A DNA stretch of 64,000 bases, from assembly GCF_016616235.1 (NCBI RefSeq), contig NZ_CP067100.1, positions 5,329,001 to 5,393,000 on the forward strand. Reading direction: 5' to 3'. How positions within the stretch are numbered: position 1 is the stretch's first letter; each line of letters begins with the position of its first letter. This DNA is from Bradyrhizobium diazoefficiens. Its GTDB lineage: Bacteria; Pseudomonadota; Alphaproteobacteria; Rhizobiales; Xanthobacteraceae. The notes beneath the pieces are model-generated. The model did no database searches and was not told the origin of the DNA. It saw nothing but the letters and a program-made list of their open reading frames with translations. The position numbers and the translations under genes are program-made. Shown in pieces: positions 8,797-19,154 of the stretch.

Positions 8797-9186
8797 TCAA
8801 TCGATGATCTTGACGACGCGGCGCGTGCGCGGCTCGACGATCACGCGGCGGTCGTTCACGACGGCATAACGATACTGGGTGTAATTTGGCACGGGGCGCA
8901 GCACCACGGTCGGCGGCAGCGGCTCGCCGACGACGACGCGCTCGTGCACCACCACAGAATCATCACGCGGGATACCGCCCAGAATAGCGTTCGGAATCTC
9001 TAGCCCAGCGCCGACGGCCGCACCGACGGTGCCGCCGACCGCGGCGCCAACAGGGCCGCCGATATCGCCGCCCGCACGCGCGCCGTTCGCGGCGCCCTCG
9101 ACGGTCGTCGACTGGGCAAAGGCTGCGCTCGACGCCAGCAGCGACGCGGCAGCCAACGAAATCGCAAGACGGGTTTTCATATCCAC
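8797..9186 (-). CDS. Secreted DUF1236-type protein, glycine-rich
   Basis: The 129-residue protein begins with a signal peptide (MDMKTRLAISLAAASLLASSAAFAQ), continues with a Gly/Ala-rich segment (GGDIGGPVGAAVGGTVGAAVGAG) and ends with a compact domain, PNYTQYRYAVVNDRRVIVEP, that resembles DUF1236. GGAGAGTGTGGAT upstream gives a good ribosome site. Such periplasmic proteins are frequent in Bradyrhizobium; their function is unknown. It is a single-gene unit with its own terminator. Confidence 0.8.
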   Translation of the reverse strand: MDMKTRLAISLAAASLLASSAAFAQSTTVEGAANGARAGGDIGGPVGAAVGGTVGAAVGAGLEIPNAILGGIPRDDSVVVHERVVVGEPLPPTVVLRPVPNYTQYRYAVVNDRRVIVEPRTRRVVKIID

Positions 9187-9292
9187 ACTCTCCAGTGTTG
9201 TTGTGCGGCTTCAACCGCGGGGCGGGATCATTGTTCCGGTTCCGCTGTGATGAAAGAAGCATCACGTCTAGAGAGTGTTACCGCGTAACAGT

Positions 9293-10180
9293 TCAAACCG
9301 CCGCGATCTCGTGCCCCGCCATCAGTTCCAGCGCCCGCACCATCGCCGAGTGATCCCAGCCCTTACCGCCGTGCGCGGTGCAGGACGAGAACAATTGCTG
9401 CGCCACCGCCGTGCTCGGCAGCGACAGGCCGAGCGCGCGAGCGCCTTCGAGCGCGAGGTTGAGATCCTTCTGATGCAGCTCGATGCGGAAGCCGGGTTCG
9501 AAATTGCGCTTCACCATGCGCTCGCCGTGCACCTCGAGAATCCGCGACGAGGCGAAGCCGCCCATCAGGGCCTTGCGCACCAGCGCGGGATCGGCACCGG
9601 CTTTCGATGCGAACAGCAGCGCCTCGCTCACCGCCTCGATCGTCAGTGCCACGATGATCTGGTTCGCGACCTTGGTGGTTTGGCCGTCGCCATTGGCGCC
9701 GACATGGGTGACGTTCTTGCCCATCTTGCTGAACACGCCCTTCATGGTGTTGAAGGCGCGCTCCGGGCCGCCGACCATGATGGTGAGACTCGCGGCTTTC
9801 GCGCCGACCTCACCGCCCGAGACCGGCGCGTCGAGATAGTCCGCGCCGAGCGCCTCGATCTTCCTGGCGAATTCCTTGGTCGCCAGCGGCGAGATCGAGC
9901 TCATGTCGACGACGATCTTACCCTTGGAGATGCCGCTCGCGACGCCGTCCTTGCCGAACAGCACGGCCTCCACATGCGGCGTATCCGGCACCATGATGAT
10001 GACGGCATCCGCCTCCTCCGCGACCTCCTTGGCCGACTTGCAGGCGACACCGCCGGACGCGATCAGCTCCGGCGCGACCGGTGCGACGTCATGCAGGAGC
10101 ACACGATGGCCCGCGGCCAGAAGATGGCCGGCCATCGGCCGTCCCATGGTGCCAAGTCCGATGAAGCCGATGTCGATCAT
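9293..10180 (-). CDS. glxR: Tartronate semialdehyde reductase (2-hydroxy-3-oxopropionate reductase)
   Basis: The 295-residue beta-hydroxyacid dehydrogenase starts with the Rossmann motif GFIGLGTMGRPMAGHLL, has DAPVSGGEVGA as substrate loop, and GQTTKVANQI with the catalytic lysine. The length fits GlxR/GarR. It reduces tartronate semialdehyde, the product of glyoxylate carboligase, to D-glycerate. It lies downstream of gcl and hyi on the same strand, separated from hyi by a 210-bp gap filled with a palindromic repeat. The neighbourhood makes the GlxR assignment firmer than sequence alone. Confidence 0.9.
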   Translation of the reverse strand: MIDIGFIGLGTMGRPMAGHLLAAGHRVLLHDVAPVAPELIASGGVACKSAKEVAEEADAVIIMVPDTPHVEAVLFGKDGVASGISKGKIVVDMSSISPLATKEFARKIEALGADYLDAPVSGGEVGAKAASLTIMVGGPERAFNTMKGVFSKMGKNVTHVGANGDGQTTKVANQIIVALTIEAVSEALLFASKAGADPALVRKALMGGFASSRILEVHGERMVKRNFEPGFRIELHQKDLNLALEGARALGLSLPSTAVAQQLFSSCTAHGGKGWDHSAMVRALELMAGHEIAAV

Positions 10181-10230
10181 GATGTGCTTTCCCAGATTAT
10201 GTTGGCTAAATCGATCCGCGGACTCGGTAC

Positions 10231-10370
10231 ACCTCTCCCCCTTGCGGGAGAGGTCGGCACGCAGTGCCGGGTGACGGTTTCTCTCCTCTTGGGGATTCTC
10301 GATGCATCTCGCGCGAGTCCCATCGCGGAGGCACCCTCACCCCAGCCCTCTCCCGCACAAGCGGGAGAGG
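10231..10370. repeat. REP-like inverted repeat element, family B
   Basis: CTCTCCCCCTTGCGGGAGAGG at the left and CTCTCCCGCACAAGCGGGAGAGG at the right are each palindromic, about 105 bp apart, with a conserved middle (GGGTGACGG..., CCCTCACCCC). Similar elements lie at 19001-19147, 28800-28968, 34459-34612, 52556-52677 and a half copy near 47269. This one sits between hyi and glxR and could affect the stability of their mRNA. Confidence 0.85.
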
Positions 10371-10390
10371 AAGCGCACCTCCGCTGTGTC

Positions 10391-11176
10391 TCACGTCTCA
10401 AACGACTGCGCGGCGTGCCAGGACAGGCCTTCCAGCGTCGTGGTGCGCGGCTTGTACTCGCAGCCGATCCAGCCGCGATAGCCGATCGCGTCGAGGTGAC
10501 GGAACAGGAAGGGATAGTTGATCTCGCCGGTGCCGGGCTCATGCCGGCCGGGATTGTCGGCAAGCTGGATGTGCGCGATCTCAGGCAGATATTCCTGCAT
10601 GGTGCGGGCGAGATCACCCTCCATGATCTGCATGTGATAGATGTCGTACTGGACGAACAGATTGTTCGACCGCACCTCGGAGATCAGCTGCACCGCCTGC
10701 TCGGTGCCGTTGAGGAAGAAGCCGGGGATGTCGAGCGTGTTGATCGGCTCGACCAGCAGCTTGATATTCTCGCGGGCCAGCGTCGAGGCCGCGAAGCGCA
10801 AATTCCCGACCAGCGTCTCGTTCAGCTCGCGCGGATCGGCATCATCAGGTGCGATGCCGACGAGACAGTTGAGCTGGTCGCAATCGAGCGCCTTGGCATA
10901 GTCGATGGCGCGGAACACGCCATCGCGGAATTCGGCAACGCGATCGGGCAGGATCGCAATGCCACGCTCGCCGCCGGCCCAGTTGCCTGCGGGCAGATTG
11001 TGCAGCACCTGGGTCAGGCCATGAGCCTCGAGCTGCTCGCGCAGCTGCGCCTTCTCGAAATCATAGGGAAAGAGATACTCGACCCCGGCAAAGCCTGCCG
11101 CCTTCGCCGCAGCGAAGCGGTCGGTGAACGGCATCTCGTTGAAGAGCATGGTGAGGTTGGCGGCAAATTTCGGCAT
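10391..11176 (-). CDS. hyi: Hydroxypyruvate isomerase
   Basis: The 261-residue TIM-barrel protein matches Hyi in length and in readable blocks: MPKFAANLTMLFNE at the start, GVEYLFPYDFEKAQL, VQYDIYHMQIMEGDL and GWIGCEYKPRTTTLEG near the end, with the metal-binding acidic and histidine residues of the xylose-isomerase-like fold. It interconverts hydroxypyruvate and tartronate semialdehyde. Its start is 11 bp after the gcl stop, so the two are one operon. Confidence 0.92.
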   Translation of the reverse strand: MPKFAANLTMLFNEMPFTDRFAAAKAAGFAGVEYLFPYDFEKAQLREQLEAHGLTQVLHNLPAGNWAGGERGIAILPDRVAEFRDGVFRAIDYAKALDCDQLNCLVGIAPDDADPRELNETLVGNLRFAASTLARENIKLLVEPINTLDIPGFFLNGTEQAVQLISEVRSNNLFVQYDIYHMQIMEGDLARTMQEYLPEIAHIQLADNPGRHEPGTGEINYPFLFRHLDAIGYRGWIGCEYKPRTTTLEGLSWHAAQSFET

Positions 11177-11187
11177 GATGCTCTCCC

Positions 11188-12978
11188 CTATTCCGCCGGC
11201 TGCAGCACGCCGGGCCTGACGGTCCCGACCTCGTCCAGCGGCAGGTCCAGCACCTCCTCGAACTCGACGATGTTGTCGATCTCGGTCCCCATCGCGATGT
11301 TGGTGACGCGTTCGAGGATGAACTCGACCACCACGGGCACGCGATGCTTGGCCATCAGCTCGCGCGCGGTGGCGAATGCCGCCTGCGCATCTTTGGGATC
11401 GGTGACGCGGATCGCCTTGCAGCCGAGGCCTTCGGCCACCGCCACATGGTCGACGCCGTAGCCACCGAGCTCGGGCGCGTTGATGTTCTCGAACGAGAGC
11501 TGGACCTGATAGTCCATATCAAAGCCGCGCTGGGCCTGGCGGATCAGGCCGAGATAGGAATTGTTCACGACGATGTGGATGTAGGGCAGATTGAACTGCG
11601 CCCCGACCGCGAGCTCCTCGATCAGGAACTGGAAGTCGTAGTCGCCCGACAGCGCGACGATCTCGCGATCCGGGCACGCCGCGCGTACGCCGAGCGCCGC
11701 CGGCAGGGTCCAGCCGAGCGGGCCCGCCTGCCCGGCATTGATCCAGTTGCGCGGCTTGTAGACGCCCAGGAACTGGGCGCCGGCGATCTGCGACAGGCCG
11801 ATCACGGTGACATAGGTGGTGTCGCGGCCGAACGCCTTGTTCATCTCCTCATAGACGCGCTGCGGCTTGATCGGGACGTTGTCGAAATGGCTTTTGCGCA
11901 GCATCGTCTTCTTGCGATCGCGGCAAGACGCGGGCCACGCCTGGCGCTCGCGAAGCCTGCCTGACCGGCGCCACTCCCTGGCGACGGTGACGAAGAGTTC
12001 GAGCGCGGCCTTGGCGTCCGAGACGATGCCAAGGTCGGGATTGAACACGCGCCCGATCTGGGTCGGCTCGATGTCAACATGCACGAAGGTGCGGCCCTTG
12101 GTGTAGGTCTCGACTGAGCCGGTGTGGCGGTTGGCCCAGCGGTTGCCGATGCCGAGCACGAAGTCGGATTCCAGCAGCGTGGCGTTGCCATAGCGGTGGC
12201 TAGTCTGGAGGCCGACCATGCCGGCCATCAGCACGTGGTCGTCGGGGATCGCGCCCCATCCCATCAGCGTCGGGACGACGGGCACATTCGCGATCTCGGC
12301 GAACTCCACCAGCAGATCGGAAGCATCGGCATTGATGATGCCGCCGCCCGCGACGATCAGCGGGCGCTCGGCGGCATTGAGCATCTCCAGCGCCTTCTCG
12401 ACCTGCTTGCGGGTCGCGGCCGGCTTGTAGACCGGCAGCGGCTCATAGGTCTCGTCATCGAACTCGATCTCGGCGAGTTGCACGTCGAGCGGCATGTCGA
12501 TCAGCACCGGCCCCGGCCGGCCCGAGCGCATGACGTGGAAGGCCTGGCTGAACACGCGCGGCACCAGCGCCGGCTCGCGCACCGTCACCGCCCACTTCGT
12601 CACCGGCTTGGCGATCGACTCGATGTCGACGGCCTGGAAATCCTCCTTGTAGAGCCGAGCGCGCGGCGCCTGCCCGGTGATGCAGAGGATCGGAATGGAA
12701 TCGGCGATCGCCGAATAGAGCCCGGTGATCATATCGGTGCCGGCCGGCCCGGAGGTGCCGATGCAGACGCCGATATTGCCGGTCTTGGCCCGCGTATAGC
12801 CCTCCGCCATGTGCGAGGCGCCCTCGACGTGGCGCGCGAGGATGTGTCGGATCGACCCCCGCTTCTTCAGCGCCGAGTAAAGCGGATTGATCGCGGCCCC
12901 GGGAACACCGAAGGCCGTCGAGATGCCTTCCTTCTCCAGGATACGCACGGCCGCATCGATTGCTCGCATCTTCGCCAT
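11188..12978 (-). CDS. gcl: Glyoxylate carboligase
   Basis: This 596-residue ThDP enzyme matches Gcl (593 residues in E. coli). The diagnostic feature is Val51 in [15 protein letters not shown] where other ThDP enzymes have a catalytic glutamate. The central FAD-binding domain and the C-terminal motif [20 protein letters not shown] with VVNNSYLGL are present. It condenses two glyoxylate molecules to tartronate semialdehyde with loss of CO2. It is first in the gcl-hyi-glxR order. The flanking adenine deaminase suggests purine-derived glyoxylate as one source, and the oxalate genes 9 kb away another. Confidence 0.95.
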   Translation of the reverse strand: MAKMRAIDAAVRILEKEGISTAFGVPGAAINPLYSALKKRGSIRHILARHVEGASHMAEGYTRAKTGNIGVCIGTSGPAGTDMITGLYSAIADSIPILCITGQAPRARLYKEDFQAVDIESIAKPVTKWAVTVREPALVPRVFSQAFHVMRSGRPGPVLIDMPLDVQLAEIEFDDETYEPLPVYKPAATRKQVEKALEMLNAAERPLIVAGGGIINADASDLLVEFAEIANVPVVPTLMGWGAIPDDHVLMAGMVGLQTSHRYGNATLLESDFVLGIGNRWANRHTGSVETYTKGRTFVHVDIEPTQIGRVFNPDLGIVSDAKAALELFVTVAREWRRSGRLRERQAWPASCRDRKKTMLRKSHFDNVPIKPQRVYEEMNKAFGRDTTYVTVIGLSQIAGAQFLGVYKPRNWINAGQAGPLGWTLPAALGVRAACPDREIVALSGDYDFQFLIEELAVGAQFNLPYIHIVVNNSYLGLIRQAQRGFDMDYQVQLSFENINAPELGGYGVDHVAVAEGLGCKAIRVTDPKDAQAAFATARELMAKHRVPVVVEFILERVTNIAMGTEIDNIVEFEEVLDLPLDEVGTVRPGVLQPAE

Positions 12979-13130
12979 ATCGGACCTCGCTTTGGCTTAA
13001 GTCAGCGAGCGAGATCATCGGGTGTGCAGAAGCCGATCTCAACGAGATCGATTTTATTTTCCACGATGCGGCAGCCGGGGAAAAATCCCGGATTTCTCAA
13101 GCAGTTATGTTGATAGACGCATGAAAGAAA

Positions 13131-14933
13131 TCACTCAAACAACGGCGCCAGCTCCATCTGCGGCACCAGCACGAGGCCCTTGTCGGTGATCCGGATTTCC
13201 GGAATGACCGATAGCGGAATCAAATTGAAACCCATGTAGGGGATGGTGCAACCGGCTTCGGTCCACTCTTTCTTCAGGGCCTTAACCTCTTCGGCTACTT
13301 CAGTGACGCGTTTGTCGGACAAGAGGCCCGCGATCGGTAGCGGCACCAGCGCCCTCACCTTGCCGTCGGCGACAACGCAGACGCCGCCCTGCTTTTCCTT
13401 GATGGCAGAGATCGCGACTTGCATGTCCGGTTCATTTGTTCCGGCCACGATGATGTTGTGGCTGTCGTGGCCGACGCTGGAGGCCACCGCCCCGCGTTTG
13501 AGACCGAAATTCTTGAGCAGGCCATGGGCGACGTTGCCGGACGACTTGCCGTGGCGCTCGACCACCGCGACGAAGCAGAGGCCGTAGCGCGCGAACAGCG
13601 ACGGCCAGTCGTTGGCCGGCTCGATCGCAACTTTCTCGTGGATCAGCGTGATGCCGGGCAGCGCGGTCTTGATGGCATTGACGGTGCAGGCCTTCGCCGG
13701 CAGCTCCGGCGTCAACTTCATCTTCTCCGGCAATTTGACTGTCGCATAAGCCGCCTTCGGATATTGATAGCGCTGCGACAGCGCCTGATCGAGAAGCGGC
13801 GTGATCTTGCGGTTCTCGACGACAAGCTCGCCGCCATACCAGGTGCATTGCGGCTTCAGCTGGTCGTCCATCAGCACGAGATCGGCGCGGCGGCCGCCGC
13901 CGAGCCCGCCGATGTCACCCTCCATGCCGAACCGCGTGGCGCCATGCAGCGAGCCCATCGACCAGGCCTGCTCCGGCGCCATCCCCGCTTTCACGGCTTC
14001 GCGCACCACCCAGTCGAGTCCGAACAGCAGCAAATCGTCGGCATCGCGATCGTCGGTGCAGACGGCCGCACGCTTGTGCGAGGCTCCGAGCTCGGTGATC
14101 GTCCGGATCGCCTGCGGCAGCGAATGCCAGGGCGTGGTCGGCGGGCCGCCGCGCAAAAACACCCAAACGCCGGCATCGAGCAGGTCGTCGGCAATGTCGC
14201 GGTCGATCGCTTCATGGGTGTCGGTGACGCCGCTCGCCGCGTAGGCCGCGACGAATTCGCGGCCATAAACATGGCCGGACACCGGACGACCGCGCTTCAG
14301 TGCGGCGGCAAGAATGGCGTGGCTACGCTCGTCGCCCATCGCTACCGGCACAAAATCCATCTTCTCGCCGAGCGCGACCGCTTCGGGCCAGCGATCGAAC
14401 AGGCCGGCGATCTTGTCCGGCGTGAGATCGCCGCCTGCGGTCTCGAGGTCGGCCGAGGTCGCCGGCACGGTGCTCGGCACCGTCAAAAAGATCGAGAGCG
14501 GCGCCTCGCGCGCATCTTCCAGCATCGCCTCGACGCCTGCGACGTCCATGACGTTGCCGATCTCGTGACTGTCGCAGAAGATCGTGGTGGTACCATTGAG
14601 CAGCGCGGCCTCGGCATAGGCGCAGGCTGTCACCATCGAGGATTCGATGTGGATGTGCGGATCGACCAGCCCCGGCGCGATGATGCCGCCGGCCGCGTCG
14701 TAAATGGCGACCTCGCTCCAGGCCTTCTTTGCAGTGCCTGCCGGTTTCACCGCCGCGATGCGGCCGCCAGTGCTCCAGACCTCGCGACCGGGACGGATGC
14801 GCTCCGAATAGGTGGAGAGCACCCGCGCGCCCGTGACGACGAGATCGGGCGCGGCGCGCGCCGAGGCAACATCGGCAAGGCGCCGCGTCATGCTGTGCAG
14901 CGGTGCGACGGCAAAACGGCTGAGCTTGGGCAT
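13131..14933 (-). CDS. ade: Adenine deaminase
   Basis: The 600-residue protein has the metal-binding motif [16 protein letters not shown], the ADE signature CDSHEIGNV and [12 protein letters not shown], and the C-terminal domain with [15 protein letters not shown]. It deaminates adenine to hypoxanthine with two bound metal ions. The start [13 protein letters not shown] is preferred; the open frame extends 53 codons upstream toward the transporter gene. It lies 115 bp downstream of tctA on the same strand, so the TTT transporter and deaminase may be co-transcribed. Confidence 0.92.
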   Translation of the reverse strand: MPKLSRFAVAPLHSMTRRLADVASARAAPDLVVTGARVLSTYSERIRPGREVWSTGGRIAAVKPAGTAKKAWSEVAIYDAAGGIIAPGLVDPHIHIESSMVTACAYAEAALLNGTTTIFCDSHEIGNVMDVAGVEAMLEDAREAPLSIFLTVPSTVPATSADLETAGGDLTPDKIAGLFDRWPEAVALGEKMDFVPVAMGDERSHAILAAALKRGRPVSGHVYGREFVAAYAASGVTDTHEAIDRDIADDLLDAGVWVFLRGGPPTTPWHSLPQAIRTITELGASHKRAAVCTDDRDADDLLLFGLDWVVREAVKAGMAPEQAWSMGSLHGATRFGMEGDIGGLGGGRRADLVLMDDQLKPQCTWYGGELVVENRKITPLLDQALSQRYQYPKAAYATVKLPEKMKLTPELPAKACTVNAIKTALPGITLIHEKVAIEPANDWPSLFARYGLCFVAVVERHGKSSGNVAHGLLKNFGLKRGAVASSVGHDSHNIIVAGTNEPDMQVAISAIKEKQGGVCVVADGKVRALVPLPIAGLLSDKRVTEVAEEVKALKKEWTEAGCTIPYMGFNLIPLSVIPEIRITDKGLVLVPQMELAPLFE

Positions 14934-15048
14934 GGGGCTCTCGCGAAGATGGGACAGCCCAGCGATGATTGCGCCCGCAGGCCGGCGGGGCAACTCAAAT
15001 AAAACGGCGCCTCTGCTTACGTAGTGGGCAGGCGCGCCGCATTGCGCG

Positions 15049-16547
<1,499 letters not shown>

Positions 16548-16548
<1 letters not shown>

Positions 16549-17033
16549 CACAGCAGTCGCTCCAGCGGGCCGCTCGGAAGGCTCAGCGTCAACAGGCGGT
16601 CGAACGCGAGATAGATGAGGGTCGACATCACGAGAGCGATGACGCTGTCGATGAGGATGGCACGGCGCCCGAAGGCGGCCGAGGTGGTAACGAACAGTGC
16701 CGACGTCGCCAGGATAAAGCCGCCGCCGAAGCCAATGATGGCGATCAGCAGCGCGAGGCCGATGAGGATCAAAACCACGGGCACGGGATCGGCGCTCTCC
16801 CGCGCCGGCAGATTGCCGCGCAGCGCATCGATGAAATTGCCGATCGCGAGCAGCGCAAGGCCGCTGGCGACCACGACCGGCATCGCCTCCGGCCCCATCC
16901 CGTACATCGCGGTGGATGGCAGGCCGTGCGCGTCCCAGACCAGCACTGCGGCGAGAGCTGTGAGCAATGCGGCGATGACGATACCGGCGCGATCGACGCG
17001 CCGCGGCGGCTGGACGGGATCGCCTGAGGTCAT
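16548..17033 (-). CDS. Tripartite tricarboxylate transporter, small permease (TctB family)
   Basis: The 161-residue protein has four hydrophobic segments (for example [21 protein letters not shown] and [26 protein letters not shown]), the layout of TctB. It overlaps the binding-protein gene by ATGA and the large permease by one base. The ATG at [12 protein letters not shown] is chosen because the upstream extension lies inside the binding-protein gene. Confidence 0.88.
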
Positions 17034-17998
17034 GACTTGACCAGACCGACCGATTTCAGGACGTCGGTGACGCGCACAATTTCCTTCTTCAGGAAGTCTG
17101 CAAAGGCGTCGCCGCCGAGATAGGCATCCTCCCAACCCTTCTGCTTAAGGATCTCCTTCCAGGCGTCCGACTTCACCATCTTCTCGACCGCATCGCTCAG
17201 CGTCTTTTTCTGCTCCGGCGTGATGCCGGGAGGCGCGACCACCGAACGCCAATTGGCGATGACCAGGTCGATGCCCTGTTCCTTGAAGGTCGGGATGTCG
17301 CTGCCTGCGATGCGCTGCTCGGAGGTCACGCCGATCGCGCGCAGCTTGCCGGACTTGATTTGCCCTTCATATTCACTCAGTCCCGAAATGCCCGCGGTGA
17401 CCTTGCCGCCGAGGATCGCGGCGAGCGACTCGCCGCCTCCGGAGAACGGGATGTAGTTGATCTTCTTGGCGTCGGCGCCGACGGCGGCGGCGAACAACGC
17501 CGCCATCACATGATCGACGCCGCCGGCCGAGCCGCCGGCAAAGGTCACCTTGGCGATATCGGTCTTCACCGCGGTGGCCAGATCCTGCGCGGTCTTGATC
17601 GGCGAATTCGCCGGCACCACGATCACCTGGATTTCCTCAGTGAGGCGCGCGATCGGCGTCACCTGCTCGAGCGTGACAGGCGACTTGTTCATGGCGAGCG
17701 CGCCCACCATGACGAAGCCGTTGACCATCAACTGGTTGCCGTCGCCCTTGGCGCCGTTGACGAACTGGGCGATGCCGACGCTGCCGCCGGCGCCGGGAAC
17801 GTTGGTGACCTGCACGCTGCGCGCCACGCCCGAGGCGACCAGCGCCTGCTGCATCGAGCGCGCGGTCTGGTCCCAGCCGCCGCCCGGGGCCGCCGGTGCC
17901 ATCAGCTTGAGTTCGAGCTGCTGGGCAAAGGCTGGCGTCGCCGCCGCAAGAGTCAGCGCGACGGCTGCGCCGGCAAGGCGCGCAGGAAATTGAAACAT
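17030..17998 (-). CDS. Tripartite tricarboxylate transporter, periplasmic binding protein (TctC/Bug family)
   Basis: The 322-residue product opens with a signal peptide, [25 protein letters not shown], followed by [24 protein letters not shown], the Bug-family start. [31 protein letters not shown] and [15 protein letters not shown] are the usual ligand-binding loops. It captures the substrate, probably a small carboxylate, and delivers it to the two permeases encoded downstream. An inverted repeat 56 bp upstream of the start is a plausible binding site for the IclR regulator encoded next. Confidence 0.92.
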   Translation of the reverse strand: MFQFPARLAGAAVALTLAAATPAFAQQLELKLMAPAAPGGGWDQTARSMQQALVASGVARSVQVTNVPGAGGSVGIAQFVNGAKGDGNQLMVNGFVMVGALAMNKSPVTLEQVTPIARLTEEIQVIVVPANSPIKTAQDLATAVKTDIAKVTFAGGSAGGVDHVMAALFAAAVGADAKKINYIPFSGGGESLAAILGGKVTAGISGLSEYEGQIKSGKLRAIGVTSEQRIAGSDIPTFKEQGIDLVIANWRSVVAPPGITPEQKKTLSDAVEKMVKSDAWKEILKQKGWEDAYLGGDAFADFLKKEIVRVTDVLKSVGLVKS

Positions 17999-18053
17999 GG
18001 GGACGGTCTCCAGGCTCGTGCGGACGTGTTGATCGGGTGCCGCATTGTCGTCG

Positions 18054-18074
18054 TTTGGTCGCATATCAACCAAA
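18054..18074 (-). promoter_or_regulatory. Inverted repeat TTTGGT-N9-ACCAAA, candidate IclR operator
   Basis: TTTGGT and ACCAAA are perfect arms separated by nine bases, in the 115-bp gap between the iclR stop and the tctC start and about 56 bp upstream of the tctC ATG. IclR-family proteins bind inverted repeats of this size. No other copy was noticed in the window. Confidence 0.5.
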
Positions 18075-18113
18075 ACGGCTGATGCTGTCCAGCGACGGAG
18101 CCCGGATTCCCAG

Positions 18114-18956
18114 TCAGCCGGGCTTCGGCATCACCCCGCCAAGCGCGAGCGTCAGCTCGCCGGCCACTTCGCGCACGATCTGCCCGATTTCCGTCAATCT
18201 GTCGTTGGTCAGGCGGCTGGTCATACCCGAAACCGAAATCGCCGCAAGCGGCTCGGCACAGTCGTTGTAGACGACTGCGGCAATACAGCGCAGGCCCATG
18301 CAGGCCTCCTCGTCGTCGAGCGCGAAACCTTGCTTGCGGATCTTTTCGAGCTCCTTGAACAGGTCGCTCGGCCGCACGATCGACTTCTCGGTCAGGCGGG
18401 GCATGCCGTGATGGCGGATCACGGCGCCGACGTCCTCGTCGGAATAGGTCGCGAGCACCGCCTTGCCGACACCCGACGTCACCATGGGGACGCGCCCGCC
18501 GACCTGGGTCAGAGAGCGCATGATCTCGCGGCTCTCCATGCGGGTCAGGACGATGATGAATTCGTCGTCCACGACGGCGAGGTTGGCGGTCTCACGGGTG
18601 AGATCGCGCAGCTTTCGGAGGTATGGAATCGCTTGGGTGGAGAAATTGCGGCGCCGGGCGAAGCTCGCCCCGACCGTGAAGCTGCGCACGCCGACATGCC
18701 ATTTGGATTCAGCGCGGTCGAACTGCACGAAGCGGCGGCTTTCCAGCGTCGCCAGCAGGCGATGCACGGTCGATGCCGACAGGCCGGTGCGGATTGCGAG
18801 ATCGCTGAGGCGATAGCCTTCGTCGTCCTCGGCCAGGGTTTCGAGGATTGACAGCGCGCGATCGACGGACTGCACGCCGCCGTCACGCGCCTCGTGCTCG
18901 GCCTCCGATGGCGACCGAGGTTCAAGCGATTTGTGCCGGATCACGTTCTTGCTCAT
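18114..18956 (-). CDS. IclR-family transcriptional regulator
   Basis: The 280-residue protein has an N-terminal winged helix-turn-helix (SVDRALSILETLAED, YRLSDLAIRTGLSASTVHRLLATLE) and an IclR effector domain (FTVGASFARRRNFSTQAIPYLRKL, GKAVLATYSDEDV, CIAAVVYNDCAEPLAAISVSG). The start at MSKNVIRHKSLEP has an AGGT just upstream; in-frame ATG and TTG codons lie 4 and 9 codons earlier. It is transcribed in the same direction as the transporter genes and is the likely regulator of the transporter-ade unit. Confidence 0.88.
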   Translation of the reverse strand: MSKNVIRHKSLEPRSPSEAEHEARDGGVQSVDRALSILETLAEDDEGYRLSDLAIRTGLSASTVHRLLATLESRRFVQFDRAESKWHVGVRSFTVGASFARRRNFSTQAIPYLRKLRDLTRETANLAVVDDEFIIVLTRMESREIMRSLTQVGGRVPMVTSGVGKAVLATYSDEDVGAVIRHHGMPRLTEKSIVRPSDLFKELEKIRKQGFALDDEEACMGLRCIAAVVYNDCAEPLAAISVSGMTSRLTNDRLTEIGQIVREVAGELTLALGGVMPKPG

Positions 18957-19000
18957 CGCGACCTGCATTTGCCCATCAGACAAGACGCGAACCGCCTCTT

Positions 19001-19147
19001 CTCCCTCGCCCCGTTCTTACGGGGAGAGGGTCGGGGTGAGGGGCTATCTCCACGAACACGGTGAGAATTGGACTCCTGGAGAGTCCCCCTCACCCGAATT
19101 CGATCTCCGATCGCATTCGCCTCTCCCCGCAAGCGGGGAGAGGCGAA
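19001..19147. repeat. REP-like inverted repeat element, family B
   Basis: The left arm CTCGCCCCGTTCTTACGGGGAGAG and right arm CTCTCCCCGCAAGCGGGGAGAGG, with GGTCGGGGTGAGGGG and CCCCTCACCCGAA between, match the layout of the copy at 10231-10370. It fills the gap between iclR and the end of the acyl-CoA synthetase gene. Confidence 0.82.
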
Positions 19148-19154
19148 GGCAGCG

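Noticed and set aside
9275..11461. 728-codon plus-strand frame across glxR and hyi
   Set aside because: It runs through two clearly real minus-strand genes and a palindromic repeat; composition is that of an antisense shadow.
13050..13080. IclR-type operator TTTTCCACGATGCGGCAG before gcl
   Set aside because: The two arms match at only four of six positions; too weak to call.
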